Assembly: GCA_900312665.1 (NCBI GenBank)
Contig: ONZQ02000002.1
Coordinates: 2,539,447 to 2,588,823, forward strand
DNA: 49,377 bases
Reading direction: 5' to 3'
From: Cephalotrichum gorgonifer
Lineage: Eukaryota > Ascomycota > Sordariomycetes > Microascales > Microascaceae
The first letter of the stretch is position 1, and every line of letters begins with the position of its first letter. This document shows positions 10,883 through 22,409 of the stretch, piece after piece. The position numbers were made by a program, and so were the translations under genes. The notes beneath the pieces were generated by a model. The model was not told the origin of the DNA. It ran no database searches and saw nothing but the letters and a program-made list of their open reading frames with translations.

Positions 10883-11752
10883 TTGACCAAATCCACAGCC
10901 CGGGCCAGGGCGCATTAGTTCTACATCGTCCTGTGCGCCTTGTGTATTATCTTCCTCTTCCCCTTCCTGCAGCAACCCCACATCTTGTCCATAGGCCTCC
11001 CTCAAGGTGCCTGAAACCTCTCGCAGCTGCTCGACCAGTAAGCTTGGTCCCCTGCGAGCCTTCGACCCTCCCACTGGCCGACGAGGTCCCGCATCGGTGA
11101 TCACAGACACACAGGCCTCTGCTACGCCCTCCCCACCAGCTGGCGAACCAGGGGCCGGGGTACAAGATCCACCTTGACCAGGCCCCCCCCCGGCCGGACA
11201 ACCAACCGACCTCACCTGTCATCGTCCACTCAGATCGAGTCCCGGAGTAGCCTTCATGCCGGTTGCCTACTGGACGCGGACTTTACTCTTCGACACTCTT
11301 GTTCTTTTTTCTTTTTCCTAATTTTTTTTTTCGGCCGTCGACCTCGCTACGTGTTGCCGAGCCATCGACGAACGGACCGGCATCTGAGACCTCGCCATCG
11401 TCGCCATATCGCCCCACCTGTCAAAGGTTCTGGATACTAGGACATCATCACATCACCTCTAAGCTACCCTCTATATATCCTGGACTACAAGAATGGACGA
11501 ACAGGTCAGGTGGCTCAGCGACATCATCGCCTTGCAAGCTTGAGCCTCATCGCTCTGCTGCTCCCACCCTACGGAGGACTCCCAATAGTCCAGCCTCGAA
11601 TTCGTCCTCTACTCCTCCGCCCTCGCCTCCACGAGGCTTCTCGCTCGAGGCTGCAGAGCCATCGTCCCTTCGATAACATCCCGCTCTATCGTCCTTGATC
11701 CATACTTCCGACACACGAATATCCGCATTCGATACCATCCGTTCCCCTCAAG

Positions 11753-14700
11753 ATGCATCAACATCCCCGAGCCCCTCCGAGGGCATCATCACCCGCCGCT
11801 GCCCAATCAAACCCAGCCAGGACTAATAATCCGAGAGAAGGAGGAAATGCTGCTTATCCCGTGGGGCCTGGGTCCGGTCCGGCGAGTCACTCCCGGAGAA
11901 GCTCCCTTGCGCAATCCCCCGCGGCCGATCCGGGGAGTTCGAAACCGCCGTATGAGTCGGTAAAGAAGCTAGATCAGATCCTCCAGGTATGTCTTTTGTT
12001 GCCCTTCACCATATCCCCGTAGAGATCTCCTCCGAGACTCGGGCCCCTTGGCGGTGTGTGCTAATCTGCATTTTCTCTAGAACTTCTACCTCAAAGCCGC
12101 CGCCCTAATATTCGAATCTCGAATCCCTCTGCACTATACTGGCCAGCCCGGAAGCTCCAAATCGAGCAAATGGGTATGTTGGAGGCATCCCTGTGGCGCT
12201 GCTTGCTCTAGAATCTATACGCTAACTTGACCTGTGTTCTCAAAGTTCCAAATAGAGACTCGAGACTTCGACGATTTCCGAGACGAATTGCGGACCTGGA
12301 AGACTTGCGGCAGCTTCGACAACAGGCCTCCCCCCATGATAATTGAAGTCTACCTTGATACGTCCGAGCTAGCCACCAACCAGAGCCTCGTTATTATCGA
12401 CGACCAGGGGAAGCGGTGGGATGTAGCCGAGGCCCTCGCCGCCTCGGACTCATCTGGCTCCGACAACACGACGGGGGCGACACGACGCGGCACTGATGTC
12501 ATACTGGAGCGCTGGCGGATTGATCTCAAAACCACGGCCTACGATACCGATGATTTCGGCCCGATATTACCGACAATCTATAAGAAGGCTATTGTGTTCT
12601 TCCGTGCGCTATACCTGGAATCGAGGTTATCGCCATGCTATGGTTTCGCGCAACATTCGAAGCAGAAGGATATGCACCCAGCTCTCCGACCCCGCTGCCG
12701 TATAAAAACGAGCGAGGCTGGACCAAAGGGCGCTGATGGCTTACGCCATCCTCTGTACAACACGAATCGCCCTGTCTTCGAGGAGTATGTCCTTGGGGAC
12801 CTAGAGATCCCCGTCGGCCGCCTCTTCGCATCTATTGCCTTCCGAACCCACCTCGACTTCCGGATAGATGACGCTGAGAAGTTGCTGAGTTCTCGGTTCA
12901 TGGGGGCAGATGAGGCCCTGTTCAAGCCATCATTGCCCCAGTCTCTGGGCAGGCGACCCGACGGCTCTGGTGAGCTCCGTTCCCAGCGCCAAGATAGGCG
13001 GCCCCCGCCTCCTACTCAGACGTACGGCAGTCTGTCGACGTTCCATGGACTGGATGCACTCGGCACAAGCCCGATGTCGGCGCTAAATGCTGTGCGCGCA
13101 CCGGGCTCTGACACTAGCTCTCCTCCCTCCTCTGCGCCATTCCATGCCGAGCACGAGCCAGCACACTCTGTTCCCATATCCTCCGGGATCGGGGTCCCGG
13201 CACGGCCAGCAGCGCGGGCAACCGGAGACCATGCGCCGCGGCGACCGTCAATCTCGTTTCAAGCTGGGAAACACCCCTTCAAGGCGGGTTCTCTCTCGGG
13301 ATCCCCAGTGCCGCGGAGCCACGAGGGCGAACCGCCACCTTCCCCGCAGTCAGTTTCGCGGGTTGCTGGTCTCTCGGCCTTAACCCAGCCTAGGAATCGT
13401 AGCTCATTAACGGCAGGTATGCCGGCATCCCTTCGTGGCCCAGCCCCGCCGCCGGCCCATGCACCTACCCCAGGCAGCCTCCAAGAGCCGATGGTGAGTT
13501 CGCCCAGGCCAGGATCTACCAGCCGCTACAGTAGCAGCTTTACGCATCGCAGAGGCCGGTCATCGTTCAGTAGCGGTATTGCCAAGCCGCTCGACGACGA
13601 CCAACTAAGTAGCGGGCGACAAAGTGTATCGTCGTCCGTCATCCAGCCCGGCTCCGGGCTCCTCGCCGAGGGGGGTGGTGCTAGTTCTAGTTCCCTTCAA
13701 ACCGACGACGACAATATATCAGACTTCCTCAAGGTGCTGGAGAACAAGAAAAACCTGAAGAGTTTCGAGTCGTCGAAGAGGGCCGAGTCTGCCACCAACC
13801 GAACCGTCGCACAGCTCTCGAAGTTCCACTTAATGAGGGATGCAAATAACCAACTGACAGAATCCATGACGTCATCGTCTGCGCAGCTGCAGAGGTCCTC
13901 GAGCTCGTCGAGCCGGCAGCTGACCAGTGTTCCGGGTATGGTAGCACCGGCTTCTCTGTCGGTCTCTTCATCCCCGGGGAAGCCTCTTTCTCCCCACACG
14001 CCACATACCCCGGCCATCCCATCCCGGCTCAGCGAGAACTCGGTTGCCAGTTATGGTCCCGAGGGAAGAGAGGGCGGAGGACGCCGTCGATCAACGCTGA
14101 GCCGTATCCCCTCGGGCCCCTCACGGGAGTCCACGGTGACGCAGGATCGCGTAGCCGCTATCGACATCCCGCTCTCACCAAGGGTGACCTCCCACGGCCG
14201 CCGATCCAGCTCCGTAGCGCAACAGCCCCGGACCGTCTCGACGGACGACGACGACGGGGACCTCCCCTTTGCTCATCGCAGTATCAGCCTAGGCGCCGAT
14301 CGTGAGCCTCCAACAAGGAGCATGATGGTGGCGCTCCGTGGCGGCGATGAAGACGCCGTCGCGGAAGACGGCGCGTCGCCCTCGCCCGGACTCGGGCCAG
14401 CGGCGAGTATCCGGGCTGAAGTGGCGTCGGTAACGACGGGACAGGGCTCGGGGGATGGGAGATCGTCTGGAAGCATGGTCTCACCGTCTCCCAGCTCGCC
14501 GTTTGGGCGTCGGAGGTATACGGGCATGTCGCACGCCGCCGGGAGGGGCCAGACTCCGCCCCCTAGTCGAGGGAGCCACGCGGCTGGAGGGGCTACGGGT
14601 GCAGGTGCAGGCGCGGGGGTGAATCGGCAGAGCAGGGTGGAGATTGACGATGACGAGCCGCTGCTGTTTGTCATGTCTGAGATGGATGCCCACTCGAGGC

Positions 14701-14774
14701 GGAGTTTGGAGGACGGAAGGGGCCATGGGAGTACCGGGCCCGGGGAGAGAGACAGGGGCGCCAGGAAGTGGTGA
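11753..14774 (+). CDS. Autophagy protein Atg13, regulatory subunit of the Atg1 kinase complex
   Basis: Atg13 links the Atg1 kinase to Atg17 and starts autophagosome formation when TORC1 is inactive. I model three exons, 11753-11986, 12081-12173 and 12246-14774, for 951 aa. Both introns are short with CTAAT/CTAAC-type branches. The HORMA domain starts near residue 68 (KKLDQILQNFYLKAA) and includes FQIETRDFDDFRDELRTW and LVIIDDQGKRWDV, hallmarks of fungal Atg13. The remaining two thirds is Ser/Pro-rich and disordered, as expected for the phosphoregulated tail. Around residue 600 the block SDFLKVLENKKNLKSF followed by LSKFHLMRDANN fits the Atg1-interacting region. A Gly/Ala-rich run and an acidic EIDDDEPLLFVMSEMD end the protein. 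The tail is longer than in yeast (738 aa), as usual in Pezizomycotina. The start is the first ATG in frame before the HORMA domain. Confidence 0.95.
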
Positions 14775-15828
14775 GGGCACCCACGAGTATTATACCCCCA
14801 CAGGTGAGAAGAGGGTTACAGACGCGAGTTTGAAAGGAGGATTTCAGATTCAGATTCCTCGGTGACAGCTCTAATACGGTCCTTTTGTGCCTCGGTGGCA
14901 TGAGGGTCTCTCATATTTCCGCGGTTCTACACGCGGATGACGATGGGTAGCATCTCGGATTGAACCTACCGGTATTATTAGACCCGCCGTGTTAGAAATA
15001 TTGGGGGTCATGCTACATTTTCTTCGTATTTTCTGGCTCCGACACAAGAAAAATGTTTACAGCGATGGGGGGCTGGGAGGGGCGGACGGTGTTTCATGTT
15101 GATTTGGACATTAGAATGGTTTTCTTCTTCTTCTTTCTCTTCATAGTTTATATCCGGAGGTTGGCGTTGGGTGAAGGTGAACCGGCACTTTTTTTGTTTG
15201 TCCTTGATCTGAGCTGCATTTTTGTTCAAGTTTGGTTTGGTTTCCCGTGGAAAAAAGGGAGGGGTGCAAAGATGCATATCCACAATCCCTGATAGGGGGT
15301 GGATGCGAGCTTTAGGGTTGGAATGTCTGGACATTGGGGAATCTGGTGGATATGGAAGGGTATTTGGAATTTGGGCGAGTCGAGAAGGGGGAGGGTAGGG
15401 ACAAATTGGCCTTGCGTGTGTGGCCTTTTGTTCCCCATCTGTAGAGAATACAAGTATATGGAGCATATCTACGCCCTACATTCATGTGTGACCGACGTTC
15501 CTCTAATCATCGCGCCCTTTTGCCCTTTTCGTTTTGAATGAGCTCATGGCTTAGACGAGATCAAGCGGTGTGGGCTTCAAGGCATCCTTTCTCGGGGGGT
15601 GCCCGGATTCAAGCCCGGTATGAAATAGCCGCCTAGGCTTTGGCAGATAGGCATTTGACAGGTTCAGCCAGACCATCGGGCCTTCAAACGAGTCCCTGCT
15701 TGTTATCCTCTACCTTTTTACCCTCTCCCACCATTCGAAAGAGGACTGGTGTCATAACGGAGCTCCATCTCGGCGCTTGCATTGTAATTGAATCACACTC
15801 GAGCCTCGGAGACGTGGAGAAAGCATAC

Positions 15829-15864
<36 letters not shown>

Positions 15865-16490
15865 CCTAGTTAGGGCGTTCGCCACCACACGCCCACCACT
15901 CCGCGCCCGAGCTAGAGTTGAGAGGCGCGAGGCTTGAGGGTAAGGATGACAATTGGGTTATCAATTTTCGGGGAGCGTTTCGGGGGGATTTGATATAGCT
16001 GTGACGGCCAAGGGGGGGCTTGGAGGGATTGGAGAATATTTAAACTCTATCAAGTATTTGCATACGTATACATACAAGTAGTTGTATGTGGGCTTGAGAC
16101 CAAGACGTCTCAAGGATATAACACATTTCGTAGATCCGTTGACACTGTCATAGAAGGAAGTTGGAATTTGGAGGTCGGATACGTGTTGCTGACACATCCA
16201 TACCGCTGGGTTGTGGTTGCCGTTGCCGTGGTGAGCGCCATGTCATGGTCGACCCACCACTGACGTTTATTATCCAGTTCCATCACCTTGTCTGAGCCGA
16301 GAGGGGTGTACTCGCAACGCAAGGCGAGACCCACGCCTAAGACTGACTCCCTTTCTTTTTTCTGTACTCTGCCAACGACCTAACATCATCACTCTACTCG
16401 TATGTGGAATTTCGGGCCTCAATCAACCCGGACGAGAGCCAAAATTCGACCCGAAGTCCGATACTTCCAAAGGCGTAAGAGCCACAACAC
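14775..16490. other. Intergenic region ATG13 to SNF2 gene
   Basis: No gene is supported. It holds the ATG13 3' region, pyrimidine-rich stretches, an AC microsatellite at 15831-15863 and one TACTCGTA at 16395. Open frames on both strands are short and unlike known proteins. Confidence 0.55.
15831..15863. repeat. AC dinucleotide microsatellite
   Basis: About sixteen uninterrupted AC units lie in intergenic DNA. Likely polymorphic between strains. Confidence 0.95.
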
Positions 16491-19400
16491 ATGAAGTTTG
16501 TCGTACCTCCGCCGCCCGCCCCTCTCTACTCTCAAACCTTGCCCACATTTGCGGTGCTACCTATCCTCGAGACGCGCAGACGCGTCTCCCCGCCTCCAAA
16601 GTCTTGAACCACCCCTCACTACTCCAGACACTTGCACATGCCCAACAAACGAATCCGCGCAAACTGCCCAAACAAACACAAGGAATAAAAGCCCACCTAA
16701 CACTTGGAACTTCTTTCTAGGAAGCCTGGAGCACACTTTGCCTACTACCACACCGATACGCTTGCGTCGACGGAAAACCCATTTGATAAGAATAAGAAGC
16801 GACGGGGGACGAGAGAGATGGTCACACAACACACTTCACCGAAGGTGCCTCTGCGGCCTGCCTCCGGGAACGGGGGCCAGGCCGCCGCCGGGGGGAGTGG
16901 ATTGGCGGCTACAAAGGCGGCTGATCTGCCGTTTGACGCTGACTGGCTTGAGGATGGGTATTCACCTTCGCGTGCGAGTCAATCTCAGAGCCAGGCCGGG
17001 AGCCAAAGCCAAGGCCAGGGTCAGAGCCAGAGCCAGAACGAGGGGAGCCGCGACCAGCCCATCGACCTCATGGATAGATTCAACGCCCTGAGCATTGGAT
17101 CGCAGAGGCCGGCACCGGCCACGGACGACAGCGTCGTCGAGATACCCCCGCCTGCACCTCAGAACGCCTTTCGACCAGACCGCCTGTTCGGGTCGAGGGA
17201 TAAGAAGTCGCGTCCGATGTCCTCGGCCCAGCAGAAGGCATATAACAGCGTCTTTGTGAAGCCGAGGACGAGGCCCGAACATCACCGGAATATAACACCC
17301 ACGAACAACGCCTACAGGGTTCAGGGCCCGAGGAACCCCGTGTTTACGGATGTGAAGAGGGAGGTTAAGACGTATTCCTCGCTGGACGTGTTCGGGTCTA
17401 CGACGTCCGGGGGATACGTGACGACAGGGGGCGGCGCTGCGGACGACTTCTACACGGATCCCAAGAAGGCGGCTTCGGACCTGAAGGCGCTACTAGAGGG
17501 TGGGATGGACGAAGAGGAGGACGACAAGGCGGAGGGCGAGGGTAAAAACGACGGGACGATAGAGGGGCTGAAGGTGAAGCTCCTCCCCCACCAGGTTGAA
17601 GGAGTGGAGTGGATGAAAGGGAGGGAGCTCGGCCCCGTCAAGAGGGGGAAGCTGCCCCGCGGCGGCATTCTCGCTGATGATATGGGGCTCGGAAAGACGC
17701 TTCAAAGCATATCGCTCATCCTCACGAACCGCCGGCCGGACAAGGGTGACAAGGCCTGGAAGAAGACATATGAAGGCGTGGAGAAGACGACGCTGGTCGT
17801 CGCACCGCTGGCGCTGATCCGGCAGTGGGAGGCGGAGATCAAGGATAAGGTGACGGGGAGCCACAGCCTCAGGGTCTATGTACACCACGGCCCGCAGCGG
17901 ACCAAGTCCCCCAAGGAGCTCGCCTCGTACGACATCGTCGTCACGACATACCAGACCCTCGTATCGGAGCACGGGAACTCGAGCGATGCGGCCGACGGGG
18001 TCAAGGCTGGATGCTTCGGGGTGCATTGGTGGCGCGTGATCCTCGACGAGGCGCACTCGGTGAAGAACAGGAACGCAAAGGCCACCAAGGCGTGCTGCGC
18101 CCTCGGGTCAGTGTTCAGGTGGTGCCTGACGGGTACGCCGATGCAGAACAACCTCGACGAGTTGCAGTCGCTCATCCACTTCCTGCGGATCCAGCCGTAC
18201 GACAACCTCGCTGACTGGAGGGCGCACATCGACAAGCCGATGAAGAGCGGGAAGGGGCACCTCGCCATCAGGAGGTTGCATAGTCTGCTGCGGTGTTTCA
18301 TGAAGCGGCGGACGAAGGAGATCCTCAAGGTGGACGGGGCCCTGAACCCCGGCGGCAAGCCTACGGCGGAGGGGCAGAAGTCGAGCACGGGGTTCAAGGT
18401 CACGGAGAGGAAGGTTGTCGCTGTGTCGACGGAGTTCTCGGAGGAGGAGAAGCGGTTCTACGACCGGCTGCAGCAGAGGGCGGACAAGAGTCTCGAGAAG
18501 ATGCTCAAGGGCAGGGTCAACTACGCCAACGCTCTCGTGCTGCTGCTCCGTCTGCGGCAGGTGTGCAACCACCCGAAGCTGGTGGAGGGGAAGCTCGAGA
18601 GGGACCCCGACGCCCTCGGGACGGTGTCCGGGTCTGGGTCGGGAGGGAAGCCGATTTCGGACACGGCGCTGGACGATCTCGCGGACATGCTTGCCGGGGC
18701 GAGTATCCGGGTGAGGAACTGCTCGATCTGCGGGTATGAGCTTGTGGGCGAGGAGGCGAGGACGGGGAGGGAGACCTGTAATGACTGCCATGCCGATTTG
18801 GAGTATTTCAACAATCATGGGGGTAGGGACGGGAAGTCGGGAGAGAAGCGGATGAAGAAAGGGAAGAAGGAGAAGAGGGAGAAGAAGGAGAAGGAGCCGG
18901 CGGAGGTCCAACCCGAGACCCCCGAGAAGGTCGAGCCCGAGACTCCTGAGAAGGTCGCGAAACCCATTAGGGGACGGGGCCGCAAGGTCATCGTCGATAG
19001 CGAGGACGAAGAGGAGGATGGGAGCTGGCTCGTGCCCGAGGACCAGCGCGGGGACCTCAAGCTCGGCACGGCCGGGGGTTCAGAGGATGAGAATTGCGAG
19101 GGTGGTGGTGATGATATCGGATCCGAGGACTCGCTGCACCTGTCTGAGGTGGACGACGGGAGCGCACTAGATAGCTTCATTGTGCAAGACGAAGAGGGCG
19201 GGGAATCGCAACTTATGGATCCGTCCGAAGTCGTCGACGACGACAACGAGTTCCCCTCCATACAGGCCCTTTGTTCGCAGCCCACGCTGGCCGATGTCTC
19301 TTCTACTACAATGCAAGAGACGGGCTCGGAGGCGTCGGACTCTGGTTCGGACTCGGACTCGGATGCCGCATCGGAGGCGTCGGACTTGACCCTTTCCGCC

Positions 19401-20238
19401 GATGACACCGACGCCGACATCTCCTCCGGCTCGCAGGTTGTGGCGTCGGCCAAGATCCGCGAGCTCGTCAAGATCCTGCAGCGGGAGGCGCGGGAGCACA
19501 AGTTTATCGTCTTCTCGCAGTTCACGTCGATGCTGGACCTCGTGGAGCCGTTCCTCGTGGACGAGGGGTTCAAGCACGCGCGGTACGACGGGAGCATGAA
19601 GAACGACGAACGTGAGGAGAGCTTGAGGATGCTGAGGGAGGACAAGGCGACGAGGATCCTGCTGTGCAGCCTGAAGTGCGGGAGCCTGGGGCTGAATCTC
19701 ACGGCGGCGACGAGGGTTGTTATCCTCGAGCCGTTCTGGAACCCTGTGAGTTTTGTCCGCTTTTTCTTTTTCTTTCAAGCTCCATGCGTAGTTGTTACGC
19801 CCGACGTCTCGACATCTATTTACCCTGTCATCTCCTGCTCTAACTTGGGCCTACATAAGTACTAACTACGGAGTCCATAATTAGTTCATCGAGGAACAAG
19901 CTATCGACCGCGTCCACCGACTGACGCAGAAGATCGACGTGGTTGTCTACAAGCTCACCGTCGCGAACACGGTGGAGGAACGCATCCTGCAGCTCCAGGA
20001 GAAGAAGAGGCTCCTGGCGGAGCAGGCCATCGAGGGCGGCATGAAGAAGGGGGCCTTCAAGCTCGGCATCGCGGAGATGCTGGCCCTATTTAAGCATGGC
20101 GATAGCACGGACTTTGGGGCGGAGTATGAGGCGAGGGAGGTGGCGGGGGCAGGGGTGGGACAGACCAGGATTCTGGAGTCGGCTGGGAGGCCGGCGGTTA
20201 GGAGGCAGGAGAGCGAGATTTATGGGAGGAGGTGGTAG
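16491..20238 (+). CDS. SNF2-family ATPase/helicase of the Rad5/Rad16/HLTF/Uls1 class
   Basis: These nuclear ATPases remodel chromatin or act in DNA repair. Domains: low-complexity SQ/GQ-rich head, SNF2 ATPase with Walker A in DDMGLGKT (about residue 357), DEAH (about 479) and LTGTPMQNNLDEL, a short cysteine cluster (NCSICGYEL, then CNDCHADL, about 703-725), a long acidic linker with two ETPEKV repeats, and helicase C (FIVFSQFTSMLDLVEPF, ILEPFWNPFIEEQAIDRVHR). I model exons 16491-16600, 16721-19745 and 19885-20238, 1162 aa. The last intron is secure because it rejoins FWNP to FIEEQAIDRVHR. The first junction uses a weak GTCTTG donor; if wrong, the protein starts at ATG 16818. No HIRAN domain was seen, and the cysteine motif is too short for a full RING, so I do not assign Rad5, Rad16 or Uls1 by name. 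Confidence 0.88.
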
Positions 20239-20794
20239 GCAGGATGGAGATGGGGCGTTGGGTTTTCATGATTGATGGGAGATGCATAGATGTTTATGAT
20301 TTGTACTTGTGCTGCGCTTGTTGATTTCGTTTAGAGATTGGAAGGATAGAGGTGAAATGTGCACTCTTGGATTCCTACATACCGTTCTGCCGTTCGATGA
20401 TATGTCGTCGTGGTCATCTTTGTAGGTAATACGGGTTATCTACATATCTCACTATGGAAGTGTGGAAGTGCGGAAGGGAGCCAGATATTATTAGAGCCCA
20501 TGCTCACCTTGACATCCTACCGAGGTGGCCCAAGCTCCCTGAACGCCGCCTTGGCATATGTCGCATCGCCCCGAGCTTGATGTTTCAGTCCTCCTCCATT
20601 CTAAACTGTTCGTAACCTCCATTGGTGACACTGGCACATTTTCTCCCTGAAACAATTACATAGTAAATATTCCTCTTCCAAAATCTCATAATCTCTAGCT
20701 CACAGCATCAACGCGTTAAAACAGAAAAGTCACCCGTCACACGGGTTCTACACCTCACCAGGAAAACCAAAGATAGATAATAACACACGCCGCG
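20239..20794. other. Short intergenic region
   Basis: This holds the 3' region of the SNF2 gene and the presumed promoter of the next gene. No ORF or RNA gene was recognised. Confidence 0.55.
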
Positions 20795-21993
20795 ATGCCG
20801 TGGCTTCCGCGTCTCCAAGTCTTTGAGATTGACGACCAGACTTGGTAATATTCACTTTCACCTCTCTCTCACTCCCTCTCCTCCCCTCCCCATTCTTTGT
20901 CTTTCCTCTTCCACTCCTGCCCCTAGTATGCCGTTCCAAACAGGGAACTAGTTAGTGAGTGGAATGGCGGCAACTGACGGCGCGCGCCTAGGTTCCCCCC
21001 CTTCCTCCGCGCCCACATCCAGAACGCTCTCACCCTGACCTGGACCACGCCTCTCCCGCTATCCACCGCGCCGGCCGTCCTGGCCGCCAGGGTCCTCCAG
21101 TCGGAGCTGCCGGGCGAGGACCTCTCGTCGTACACGTTCGTCGACTTCTGCGCCGGCGGCGGGGGGCCGACGCCCGAGATCGAGAGGGTGGTCAATGATT
21201 CCCTCCGCGCGAAGACGCCCGGCAGGAGGGGCGCCTCTTTCGTGATGACGGACCTGTTCCCCAACGTCGAGAGCTGGAAGAGGCTCGTCAAGGGGAGGAA
21301 GTCGCTCTTCTTCGAGGACAAGAGCGTCGACGCGAGGGACGGGGGCGACGTGGTGAGGCGGTGGAAGAAGGAGGAGGAGGGGGGGAAGGAGGGGGGAAAG
21401 GTGTGTCGACTGTTTAATCTCGCATTTCACCACTTCGACGACGAGCTGGCGGGGGAGATTCTGAAGGATACGCTTGAGAATAGCGATGCTTTTGCGTAAG
21501 ATTACTTCCTTTCTACTCTCCCTTCACCTTCACTTTCATCTTCACCTCCCCTGGCAGCCTAAGCCCGACCGACCCCCTTACACGATTCCCCGAAGAAAGA
21601 ACAAAAAAAAAGTAAGACTAACAGAGAAACAGCATCTTCGAACTCCAATCCAGAACCCTGGCCTCCTTCCTGACCACCCTCCTCCTCCTGCCCGGAACCC
21701 TCCTCGCAGCGCCCCTCTACGCCATCAGGAACCGGTCCCTGTCCGCCCTCGTCTTCACCTATCTCCTCCCCGTGATCCCCTTCGTGCTCGTCTTCGACGG
21801 GTGGATGTCCGGCCTCAGGACGCGCACGCCGGCCGAGGTCGAGGCCATGCTGCGGGAGCGTGGGGGCGATGCGGCCGCGGGGTGGAAGGTCAGGAGCGGG
21901 AGGAGGAGGTTCCTGTGGCCGTTTGGGTACTTGGACTGGATCGTCTGCACGCGGGAGGAGGGCGGGTCGGTGGGTTCACGCCCTGAAAGCTGA
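20795..21993 (+). CDS. Uncharacterised fungal protein, methyltransferase-like with C-terminal membrane segments
   Basis: I do not know a named function. I recognise it only as a conserved fungal hypothetical. Three exons, 20795-20844, 20992-21495 and 21633-21993, give 304 aa; the introns have CTGAC and CTAAC branches and join in frame (DDQTW to FPPF, SDAFA to IFELQ). The motif FVDFCAGGGGPTPEIE (about residues 60-75) resembles the glycine-rich SAM-binding motif I of class I methyltransferases. LFNLAFHHFDDELAGEIL follows, and FHHF-DD plus later FAIFELQSR looks like motif IV/V layout. Two hydrophobic stretches follow (LASFLTTLLLLPGTLLAA and LVFTYLLPVIPFVLVFDGWM) with a basic linker, so the C-terminus is probably in a membrane. 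A Lys/Glu/Gly-rich insert (RRWKKEEEGGKEGGK) lies in the middle. Enzyme activity and substrate are unproved. Confidence 0.8.
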
Positions 21994-22409
21994 AAAGGCA
22001 GCAGGAAACTGTGCCCTGTCGTTATTTTTGGGGGGGACAGGGAAAAAGGATGGGGCTGGGAGTGGGATATAGTTAGCTAGGAGATGTAGTCCGGGGTCAT
22101 GTTGGCGGCCCGGGCCACGCCTCTCGCGCGTCATGGAACCGACAAAGAGTTGACCATGGACAAGAGGAAGGAAGGAACAGCGGGAGTTATAAACCATCCA
22201 AAGGATCACTCTATTACACTGGAAAAAAAATGAGGCATCCCCCCTATGAATGTGTTCCTTATCCTCCTTGCCTCCCCCGGCTCCCCCTCCCGGGGTTTGT
22301 TTGGCCGATTTTGTATTCCTCAGCACCCCTAAACGCCCTGCCATGACCTCGCCCCCAACCCCGAATTTGGTATCCATGACCACCGACTCCCCCAGAAACT
22401 CCCACCCAA
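21994..22409. other. Convergent 3' spacer
   Basis: The gap separates two convergent genes and carries only their presumed 3' untranslated regions. Nothing else is seen. Confidence 0.55.

Larger units (their letters stand above)
8491..11752. other. Gene-free interval upstream of ATG13
   Basis: No ORF resembles a known protein. It includes a G-quadruplex motif (8728-8762), a nine-G run near 8994, a 39-bp minisatellite (9435-9551), a CCTC microsatellite (10857-10882), copies of TACGAGTA at 9805 and 10810, and a pyrimidine-rich tract at about 11298-11333 that probably belongs to the ATG13 promoter or leader. A 16-codon upstream ORF (11493-11543) lies 210 bases before the ATG13 start; whether it is transcribed is unknown. 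Confidence 0.55.

Noticed and set aside
15600..15640. tRNA-like B box (GATTCAAGCCC) near 15600
   Set aside because: No A box or acceptor stem pairs with it; the match to the tRNA consensus is poor.
16818..16820. ATG at 16818 as the certain SNF2 start
   Set aside because: The open frame extends upstream and a splice acceptor (CTAG at 16717-16720) supports an earlier exon, so I kept it as an alternative only.
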